A stretch of 15,510 nt of DNA from JBBQZO01 sp038207625 (GTDB lineage Bacteria > Pseudomonadota > Gammaproteobacteria > Burkholderiales > Burkholderiaceae_D): positions 1 to 15,510 of the forward strand of contig JBBQZO010000062.1 in assembly GCA_038207625.1 (NCBI GenBank), read 5' to 3'. The position numbers were made by a program, and so were the translations under genes. The first letter of the stretch is position 1, and every line of letters starts with the position of its first letter. A model generated the notes under the pieces. That model was not told the origin of the DNA, did no database searches, and saw nothing but the letters and a program-made list of their open reading frames with translations. Below, piece by piece: positions 6,278-12,313 of the stretch.

Positions 6278-9200
6278 CTATTTACCCTTCTGTTCGCCCT
6301 TCTGGGTCAGCAAGCTCGTCAGGATCGCCGCCACCACAGGCGCGGCGTGCTCGCCGCCGCTGGCCTCCGAATGGCTGACAAAAGCGGCCAGCGCCAGCCG
6401 GTGGGTCTGGCCGGGCAGGCTGCCCGGCTCAAGCCAGCCGCTGAACCAGACGGTCGCTTCGGCGCCGCCCTGGGTGGTTGGTGCGGTGCCGGTCTTGCCA
6501 TACAGGCCAGCGCGCAGCGGCGCCAGCGCCGCGCCCTTGAACGCGCCGGCGCCGGTGCCCACATCGATCACGCCTTTCATGCCGGCGCGGATGCGGTCCA
6601 GCCGCACGCCCAGCGGCGCGCCGGGCACGGCCACGCTGGGCCGATCGTCCAGCGCCAGCAGCAGACGCGGCGCGACCGTCCTGCCCTGGCCGATCGCGCC
6701 GGCCGCCAGCGCCATCTGCAGCGGCGTGACCTGCATGCGCAGACCGATCGCCATCTGGCGCAGCTCGTGGCGGGTGTGCACCGGGTCGATATGGGCGGCG
6801 CTGGCCTGCAGCGCGTCCCAGCGCGACCAGGGATAGTCCGTTGGCAGCAAGCCGCCGTCCAGCCGCAGCGCCTGCTCGAAGCCGAGGCGGTGCGCCGCCC
6901 CGACGATCGGGCGCACCGCCTCGAGCGCGCGCGCGTCCAGCGGCTGCAGATCGGGCGCACCGCCGTCGGCGCGCCCGAACAGGCTCGCGTCGCTCAATTC
7001 GCCGGTCCAGGCGAACCAGGTGTTGAGGCTATAGCTGAGCGCCTGCGCCAGCCCCAGCCGGCCGTCCTGGGCGCGCCGGTCCAGCTGCTGTTCCTGATAA
7101 TTGGTAATGTGGGCCAGCGGGCTGTCGGCCGGATAGGTAGCCGCATCGGTGCGAAAATCGAAGCCGCGCCGCGCCGCCAACTGGTTGATGGCCGCCAGCG
7201 GCAGTCCGCCCAGCAAGCTGTTGAGTTGCCCATCGTGCGCGGCGGCCGCCTCCAGCCCGAGCGCGCTGATCACCTTGAAGGTCGAACCGGGGCTGCTGTG
7301 GATGCCGCCGTCATGCTGCAGCGCGGGCAGGCGCAGCGGGCTGCGCGCCGGGTCGGCGCGGTCGAAGTCGCGCACCTCGCTCCAGTTGGCCGCGTCCACC
7401 GGCGCCATGCCGGCGCCGGCGGCGGCCAGCAGATCGCCCGTCTCGGCGTCCAGGATGACGATGCCGGCATGCCGTCCGGCCGGTGCCGCCTGGCCGCCGC
7501 TGCAGCGCACGCCGTCCCAGTGGCCGCGCCGCATGCCGACGCAGGCGAGCGTCTGCTCGCTGAGCGTTTGCAGCGGCAGATCGAGCGACAGGCGCGCCGT
7601 CTGCGCGCCGCCCGGCAGGCGCGCAAGCATGCCGGCGACGCTGTTGGCGTGCTCGGCGCGCACACCCAACAGCGGCGCCAGACCGGCCACGCGCGCCGCG
7701 TCGGTCGGTGCGCCGTCGCGCCACAGGGGCGTGCCGTTGCGGTCCGTCAGCAGCAGGTCGGCGCGCGCCGGCGGCGCCGCTGCCACACTGCCCTCATGGC
7801 GCAGCGCCTGCCAGTCGAGCCGCCCGCCCAGCACGCGCAGGTGGCGGTAGGGCTGGTCGGCGCGCTCGCTCAGGGCCAGCGGTTGCGCGTCCAGCGTGAC
7901 AGTGCGCGTGCCGGGCAGCAGTTCGAGCGTCAGCTGCAGCACCGCATCCTCGGCCGGACAGCTGCGCCCGCTGCACACGGCGCGGGCCGGCGCGCGCAGC
8001 CGCGCGCCCTCGACATGCGCCAGTTGACCGATCAGCATCAATTCGACCGTTTCGCCACCCAGCGCTGGCGCCGCCAGTGTCCACGTCAGACGCGCAGGCT
8101 GACGCGTGTCCTGGCGCGGCCATTGAGCGATACGGGTCCACGGCGCCCAGCCCTGCGGCAGCTCGGCGAACAGGCGCGCTGCGGCCGGCGGCATCGCCGC
8201 GCTGGTGCCTGCCGGCAGTTCGGCCAGCTGCACGCGCCATGCGGCGTCCGCCTGGGCAGGACGCATGCGCCAGGCCAGCAAACGCCGCTCGCTATTGAAA
8301 ATATCCACCTGCTGACGTACATAGTCGCCATCGGCCATGGTATAGAGCCGCTTGAGCAGTTTGCGCGTGGCCGGATCCAGCACCAGCGCGTTCCAGCCCG
8401 ACAGGTCGCCCGCACGTGCCTCGGGCGCCGCCGCGCGCCATCCGACCAGGTCGCGCGGCGCCAGCTCGATCTGGCCGGCAGCGTCCAGGCGCACCAACGC
8501 GTGTGCCTGCAAGTCCAGAAACAGGTGCTGGTCTTCCAGCGCGGCGCGCGCCACCAGCGGCACCTGATACTGGCCGGGACGCAGGTTGACGCTGACCGGC
8601 GCGCCACCGACGGGATACGCCGTCACCAGTGCGCGCTCCTGCGCGTTCTCACCGGGCGCATACACCTGAAACAGCAGCTCGCCGGCCTGCGCACAAGCGG
8701 CGCTCGCGCGCCGTTCTATGCGCAGCGCGTGGGTCGCATCCCACACCAGCCAGCCTTCGCGCCGCAGCGCGACCTGGCCGTGCGCGCCACGCTCGATCTG
8801 TCCAAAGCTGGCGTCGCCGAGCCAGCCCGCCTGGCCCTGCCAGCTCAACTGCAAAGGCTGATCGAAGTCGGCCAGCGCACTGCCGCTGATCTGCACCTGT
8901 GGCATCGTGTCGCCCGCGCTGGCGAGCAAGACGTTACGCAAGGCGACCGGGCTGGCCATCGTCTGGTTGTGCGCGACCCAGCGCGCCACGTCGTCAAATT
9001 TGTAGCCGACCCGCACAGGCAGCAGCTGCCCTTTGCTGCGCTCAATCATTTGCGCGCACAGGTCGATATGCACGGCCGGGGCGCCCTGCAGGCCCGACGC
9101 GATCAACAGAGCGCCGCCCAGCTGCGCACTCAGGCTGACACCGGGCGCTTGCGTCACCTGCAAGCTCAATCCGGGGAACACAGCTTGCAAGGCGTCCAGC

Positions 9201-9439
9201 GAGGTCGGTCCGCCGGAGCGGTCGAGCAGCGGCGCGGTAACAGTCACCAGATGGCGCGCGTGTGCGCCGATCAGCAGCGCGCCAGTCGCCACGAACAGCG
9301 CAGCGGCCCATCGCGACAGTGACAGGCGCCTGCGCGGCGCGCCAGCGGACTTGGCTCGCGGCGCGGCGCGGCGCAGGTTGTGCGCGCGCCGCCACGCGGT
9401 GCGGCGTTGCGCCCATTGCTGCAGATATGTTGTGATCAT
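6278..9439 (-). CDS. Penicillin-binding protein, transpeptidase domain with long N-terminal region
   Basis: The 1053-residue protein has all three motifs of penicillin-binding transpeptidases: Ser-Thr-Phe-Lys with the nucleophile at Ser719 and Lys722, Ser-Leu-Asn at 804-806, and Lys-Thr-Gly-Thr at 982-985. A Val-Thr-Pro-Leu-Gln-Met-Ala segment at 904-910 is also typical of the family. It should cross-link peptidoglycan stem peptides in the periplasm and bind beta-lactams. A basic stretch (residues 7-43) followed by a hydrophobic helix at about 44-60 fits a single inner-membrane anchor. No glycosyltransferase (GT51) motif is visible, so it is not a class A enzyme. It is much longer than FtsI or PBP2 (roughly 580-650 residues) because of some 480 residues (about 80-560) that I cannot assign and that look beta-rich. 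A segment near 610-630 resembles the linker before class B transpeptidase domains. The start has a GGGGGAG sequence very close to the ATG. First gene of the operon, divergent from the gene at 9650. Confidence 0.93.
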   Translation of the reverse strand: MITTYLQQWAQRRTAWRRAHNLRRAAPRAKSAGAPRRRLSLSRWAAALFVATGALLIGAHARHLVTVTAPLLDRSGGPTSLDALQAVFPGLSLQVTQAPGVSLSAQLGGALLIASGLQGAPAVHIDLCAQMIERSKGQLLPVRVGYKFDDVARWVAHNQTMASPVALRNVLLASAGDTMPQVQISGSALADFDQPLQLSWQGQAGWLGDASFGQIERGAHGQVALRREGWLVWDATHALRIERRASAACAQAGELLFQVYAPGENAQERALVTAYPVGGAPVSVNLRPGQYQVPLVARAALEDQHLFLDLQAHALVRLDAAGQIELAPRDLVGWRAAAPEARAGDLSGWNALVLDPATRKLLKRLYTMADGDYVRQQVDIFNSERRLLAWRMRPAQADAAWRVQLAELPAGTSAAMPPAAARLFAELPQGWAPWTRIAQWPRQDTRQPARLTWTLAAPALGGETVELMLIGQLAHVEGARLRAPARAVCSGRSCPAEDAVLQLTLELLPGTRTVTLDAQPLALSERADQPYRHLRVLGGRLDWQALRHEGSVAAAPPARADLLLTDRNGTPLWRDGAPTDAARVAGLAPLLGVRAEHANSVAGMLARLPGGAQTARLSLDLPLQTLSEQTLACVGMRRGHWDGVRCSGGQAAPAGRHAGIVILDAETGDLLAAAGAGMAPVDAANWSEVRDFDRADPARSPLRLPALQHDGGIHSSPGSTFKVISALGLEAAAAHDGQLNSLLGGLPLAAINQLAARRGFDFRTDAATYPADSPLAHITNYQEQQLDRRAQDGRLGLAQALSYSLNTWFAWTGELSDASLFGRADGGAPDLQPLDARALEAVRPIVGAAHRLGFEQALRLDGGLLPTDYPWSRWDALQASAAHIDPVHTRHELRQMAIGLRMQVTPLQMALAAGAIGQGRTVAPRLLLALDDRPSVAVPGAPLGVRLDRIRAGMKGVIDVGTGAGAFKGAALAPLRAGLYGKTGTAPTTQGGAEATVWFSGWLEPGSLPGQTHRLALAAFVSHSEASGGEHAAPVVAAILTSLLTQKGEQKGK

Positions 9440-9649
9440 CGCTCCCCCGCGCTGCCGTGCGCGGCCATCCGCGTCGTCTCTGCAGAGCTAGCTGGGGGAC
9501 AGGAAAAACTGCTGGCATGAAAGCGCAGTCGGTCGGCGTTTCTTACCGGTGGTGCCGCCAAAACGGCGCTCCGTCGCAATCTGATGGCGCGTCCCGGGTC
9601 GCTTGGCTAAAGTGACAGCATCAACCAACCACATTGAAAGGGAAACAAA
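9440..9649. promoter_or_regulatory. Divergent intergenic region expected to hold two promoters
   Basis: This 210-nt gap separates the transpeptidase gene (minus) from the small exported protein gene (plus), so it must contain the promoters of both, including the operon promoter. I cannot pick -35/-10 pairs with confidence. An open frame on the minus strand crosses it but has shadow-like composition. Confidence 0.4.
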
Positions 9650-9886
9650 ATGAACATCCTCAAACACATGGAATCGATCTTCGTCGTCACACTGGGTATC
9701 GCCGCCGCAGCAGCGTTCACCACCAGCGACACGCAGGCCGCACGGAACACGCAAGCGGCCATGGCCAGCGACGTGCCAGTGGTCGTGATCAGCGCCAAAC
9801 GCATGACGGCGCAGGAAAAACTGCAGTCGCTGAACGAAGAACGCCGCCTGGCCACCAACCCGGCCAACCCACGGAGCAGCATTTGA
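9650..9886 (+). CDS. Small exported protein of unknown function (78 aa)
   Basis: The ATG at 9650 follows an AAGGGA ribosome-binding site (9638-9643) by 6 nt. Residues 1-30 form a signal-peptide-like segment: a short basic start (Lys5, His6), a hydrophobic core at about 9-23, and an Ala-x-Ala-like end near Gln29-Ala30. The mature part of about 48 residues has a hydrophobic patch, Val-Pro-Val-Val-Val-Ile-Ser-Ala-Lys-Arg at 42-51, then a charged helix and a Pro/Asn-rich tail. No cysteines are present. It resembles short exported proteins with a Val-rich patch followed by Lys-Arg found in Oxalobacteraceae, which I recall only generally. Function unknown. It may be anchored by an uncleaved signal rather than secreted. 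Confidence 0.75.
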   Translation: MNILKHMESIFVVTLGIAAAAAFTTSDTQAARNTQAAMASDVPVVVISAKRMTAQEKLQSLNEERRLATNPANPRSSI

Positions 9887-10053
9887 ACGCCGCCCTTCGC
9901 CCCCTGGCGCACGCTGACGTCTTACGCTCAGCGCGCCGCGGGCGGATCGCGCAACAGCGCCGCCTTGCCGCTCTCGCCTAGTCTCACGTAACACGCTCGC
10001 CTTACCCTGCGCGCCCTCGGGCCGACGCGTATTACCCGCGCTTCACTACTGAT

Positions 10054-10087
10054 CGACGGCGCTGTCAAGAACTGACCGACGCCGTCG
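10054..10087. terminator. Inverted repeat between convergent genes (possible terminator, no U tract)
   Basis: CGACGGCG at 10054-10061 pairs with CGCCGTCG at 10080-10087, and an inner GTCA/TGAC pair (10064-10067 with 10073-10076) extends the hairpin across an internal loop. It lies 11 nt beyond the DUF3455 stop, in the 212-nt gap (9887-10098) between the convergent small-protein and DUF3455 genes. No T run follows on either strand, so a bidirectional terminator is possible but unproven. I see nothing else in the gap. Confidence 0.35.
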
Positions 10088-10098
10088 CCATGATGCCC

Positions 10099-10641
10099 TT
10101 ACTGTACGCTGAAGAAGCGATACAGCGCCTTGTACGGCACCCGGATTTCCTTGCCCAATTCAGCCTGGCCACAGCCATCGACCGGCGCCTTGCCCGCTTC
10201 GGTAGCCACGCGCTGCACCGACATCACTTTGCCGAACACGCCGTTGCCGGCATTGGACTTCGCTGCCAGCAGCAGCCAAGGAATCGCGTTGCCACCCGGT
10301 GCGTCACTGCGCGCCTTGACGTCGCCGACGACCTTGCTGCCGTCATTCGATTCCCAGGTCGGGCCGGCATAGTGCTTGCCCACTTTGACGCCGGCGCCAT
10401 CGAACAGATCTGCCTCGGGCGCCTTGAAACTCCATTCGAATTTGCTCGCGTCGGTCTTGTTGGCGCTGCACAGGTAGATCTGCACGCCGACGGCGCTGGT
10501 TTCGAGCGACATTTTCTGGGTTGCCGGCGCTTGCAGCGCGCTTGGCACGACCAGGGCGGCCGGCTCAGCAGCGCCGGCGAATGGGGAAAGCGTCGCGGCG
10601 ATGAGCGCCGTGCCGAACAAAGTTGCAATGCGTTGTGTCAT
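10099..10641 (-). CDS. DUF3455 domain-containing secreted protein
   Basis: I use the ATG at 10641, which gives 180 residues with a clean signal peptide: Arg4, a hydrophobic core at about 6-20, and cleavage probably after Ala-Gly-Ala at 22-24. Starting at 10686 would add 15 residues ahead of the signal. The mature protein has the DUF3455 signature: a Tyr-Leu-Cys segment at 56-58, Phe-Lys-Ala-Pro-Glu-Ala near 72-77, His-Tyr-Ala-Gly-Pro-Thr-Trp at 90-96 followed by Asn-Asp-Gly-Ser, Ile-Pro-Trp-Leu-Leu-Leu at 120-125, and a Tyr-Arg-Phe-Phe end. Cys58 and Cys157 could form a disulfide. The family is secreted and its function is not established. It is divergent from the membrane-protein gene at 10894 and convergent with the small gene at 9650. 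No strong ribosome-binding site is visible. Confidence 0.92.
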   Translation of the reverse strand: MTQRIATLFGTALIAATLSPFAGAAEPAALVVPSALQAPATQKMSLETSAVGVQIYLCSANKTDASKFEWSFKAPEADLFDGAGVKVGKHYAGPTWESNDGSKVVGDVKARSDAPGGNAIPWLLLAAKSNAGNGVFGKVMSVQRVATEAGKAPVDGCGQAELGKEIRVPYKALYRFFSVQ

Positions 10642-10755
10642 GGTTAGCCAATGAAAGTGGATGAAAGGTCGGAATGACCGCGACATCGGCGCCGCAATGT
10701 CGCCGCTGCCCGATATCAGAATGACATTCTACCGCGCGCGGCCGACAGGCGCATG

Positions 10756-10767
10756 TGACAACTGTCA
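10756..10767. promoter_or_regulatory. Inverted repeat TGACA-AC-TGTCA, possible operator
   Basis: A perfect 5-bp inverted repeat with a 2-bp spacer lies in the 252-nt divergent gap between the DUF3455 gene and the membrane-protein gene, 28 nt upstream of a TTGACG hexamer. Its position suits a regulator acting on either gene. A 5-bp arm can easily arise by chance. Confidence 0.25.
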
Positions 10768-10794
10768 TGTCCAAGTCATGCCGTTTGACTCTGG

Positions 10795-10822
10795 TTGACG
10801 GGGGTGCGCTGCGCGATACTGA
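10795..10822 (+). promoter_or_regulatory. Candidate sigma-70 promoter of the membrane-protein gene
   Basis: TTGACG at 10795-10800 matches five of six -35 consensus bases. The possible -10 element is GATACT at 10815-10820 (14-nt spacer, short) or TACTGA at 10817-10822 (16-nt spacer, weak match). A start site just downstream would leave a leader of roughly 65 nt before the ATG at 10894. Confidence 0.3.
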
Positions 10823-10829
10823 TTTCACT

Positions 10830-10842
10830 CCCCCGCAAGGGG
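10830..10842 (+). other. Small GNRA-tetraloop hairpin in a probable 5' leader
   Basis: A C run (10830-10834), the loop GCAA (10835-10838) and GGGG (10839-10842) would fold into a four-base-pair C-G stem with a GNRA tetraloop, a very stable small hairpin, in the leader of the membrane-protein gene. No T run follows directly. It may have no function. Confidence 0.3.
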
Positions 10843-10893
10843 CAACGAATCGGACCGCACCAGCGCCCGTGCACATTTTTACCGAGAGACGCC

Positions 10894-11433
10894 ATGACCA
10901 CATTAACCCGCCCTTCCCCAAAACGCGCCATCGGCGGCGCCTTCCTTGCCATATTCGGCGCGCTGTGGCTGGTCAACGCCTGCTTCCAGGCCAATTTTGC
11001 GCGCGCCCCGTGGCTGGTCGCCATCGCGCTCGGCTGCGTCGCGCTGCTGGCGTGGACGCGCAAGGTGTATCTGACACGCGGGGTCGGCTATGTCGAGCTG
11101 GCCGACCCCGCCGAACAATTGCGCATCAAACGCGCCTTCAAGCTTGTCAACGTGGCGCAATATGGCGGCATCGCGCTGGTGCTGGTGGTGATGAATGTGA
11201 TCCACCACCCCGAATGGATCGCGGCGGGCATCGTCGCTGTGGTCGGCGCCCACTTTCTGCCGCTGGCGCGCACCTTTCGCTATCGTGGCTACTACCTGAC
11301 GGCGGCCGCCATGCTCGGCGTCGCGCTGCTCAACGTGCTGGTTGGCGACGCCCAGATCACCCGCGCACTGACCTTTCTGGCCACCGGCGCGATCCTGTGG
11401 GTGACCGCCTTCTGCCTGCTGACCGATTCCTGA
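10894..11433 (+). CDS. Six-helix integral membrane protein of unknown function
   Basis: The ATG at 10894 gives 179 residues and follows a GAGAG-like weak ribosome-binding site (accgagagacgcc). I prefer it to an upstream in-frame start at 10795, which lies within the candidate promoter and adds 33 non-hydrophobic residues. Hydrophobic helices fall at about 13-32, 37-53, 86-101, 106-122, 130-148 and 154-175, filling most of the protein. A charged loop at about 54-85 (Arg/Lys/Glu-rich) separates helices two and three. No catalytic motif is recognised. The family name is unknown to me. It should sit in the inner membrane, and the next gene starts 76 nt downstream on the same strand. Confidence 0.85.
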   Translation: MTTLTRPSPKRAIGGAFLAIFGALWLVNACFQANFARAPWLVAIALGCVALLAWTRKVYLTRGVGYVELADPAEQLRIKRAFKLVNVAQYGGIALVLVVMNVIHHPEWIAAGIVAVVGAHFLPLARTFRYRGYYLTAAAMLGVALLNVLVGDAQITRALTFLATGAILWVTAFCLLTDS

Positions 11434-11509
11434 GCCCACGCGCCGACAACGCTGGCGCGGCGCCGGCGTGGCGGGTATGCTGGCGCACCCGCCCACCCGA
11501 ATCGCCACC

Positions 11510-12157
11510 ATGCCCACCTTCGATCAGCTCACCGCCGCCGCATTTAACACCGAGCGGGTGCGCAGCCGCCGCCTGGCGCTGCGCACTGGCCTGAGCGAGC
11601 ACCAGGCTCTTTTGCAAACGCTGGAACTGGCCGCCGCACCACACGCGCTGGCGCAACTGCTGCTGCAGCGCGCGGAGGCGCAAGCGCGCGAGGCCGCACG
11701 CGTCGCCGAACGGCGCGCGCGCCAAAGCACGGCACGCGCCGACAAACTGGCCAGGGACAGCGCGCCGGCTGGTGCCTGGCTGGCATGGTTCGATGGCTCG
11801 GCCTGGCCCAATCCCGGCGCCTGTGGCATCGGCGCACTGCTGACGGGACCCAATGGTGAACGCGTCGAAATTTCGCGCGCGGCCGGCTACGGCAACAGTA
11901 GCGAAGCAGAATATCTGGCGCTGATCGCGCTGCTTGAAGCGGCGGTGCAGGCGGCCCCGGCGCAACTAGTCGTGTATGGCGACAGTCAGGGCGTGATCGG
12001 CGACGCCAGTGGTGCCGACGCGCTCGGCGCTCCCAGCCTTCAAGAGTACCGCACCCGCGCACAGGCCTTGCTGGCGCAACTGAACGATGTCACGCTGCGC
12101 TGGATTCCACGTCACAAGAACGGCGCCGCCGACGCGCTGGCGCAGCGCGCCCGCTGA
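11510..12157 (+). CDS. RNase H-fold (RNase HI-like) protein with N-terminal extension
   Basis: The ATG at 11510 gives 215 residues; in-frame GTG 11468 and ATG 11477 are alternatives but add non-conserved sequence, and none has a strong ribosome-binding site. Residues about 88-215 form an RNase HI-type domain with the full acidic set: Asp95 in Phe-Asp-Gly-Ser, Glu134 in Ser-Glu-Ala-Glu-Tyr-Leu-Ala-Leu, Asp158 in Tyr-Gly-Asp-Ser, and Asp208 in Asn-Gly-Ala-Ala-Asp-Ala-Leu-Ala. The Trp-Ile-Pro-Arg-His-Lys-Asn stretch before Asp208 fits the family. It should cleave the RNA strand of RNA-DNA hybrids. Residues 1-87 are an Arg/Ala-rich helical region of unknown role, in place of the hybrid-binding domain of eukaryotic RNase H1. 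This is the reverse-transcriptase-like RNase H subgroup rather than canonical RnhA, so I leave the symbol blank. Confidence 0.88.
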   Translation: MPTFDQLTAAAFNTERVRSRRLALRTGLSEHQALLQTLELAAAPHALAQLLLQRAEAQAREAARVAERRARQSTARADKLARDSAPAGAWLAWFDGSAWPNPGACGIGALLTGPNGERVEISRAAGYGNSSEAEYLALIALLEAAVQAAPAQLVVYGDSQGVIGDASGADALGAPSLQEYRTRAQALLAQLNDVTLRWIPRHKNGAADALAQRAR

Positions 12158-12313
12158 GCCCGACGGCGCGGGCCGCAGTTTGCGCCCGATCAGACAATCG
12201 CGCATACAGCCACGCGTGGCGGCGCGCACGTCCTACACTGGCAGCGGCAGTGCGGCGCGACCGTTTCCACGCGGTGCGCGCGCACCAGCCGTTCCTGAAA
12301 GTGCCACCACACC

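Noticed and set aside
5177..9322. Plus-strand open frame of 1381 codons opposite the transpeptidase and the 437-aa gene
   Set aside because: Its product is Arg/Gln/Ala/His-rich with no domain, and the opposite strand carries intact PBP motifs. Long antisense frames are expected in such GC-rich coding DNA.
9488..9994. Minus-strand open frame of 168 codons upstream of the transpeptidase gene
   Set aside because: It covers the small exported protein gene, which has a good ribosome-binding site and signal peptide, and its own composition is Arg/Gly-rich without recognisable features.
11434..11509. GC-rich inverted-repeat-like sequence between the membrane-protein and RNase H genes
   Set aside because: The arms pair only with bulges and no T run follows, so I do not call a terminator.
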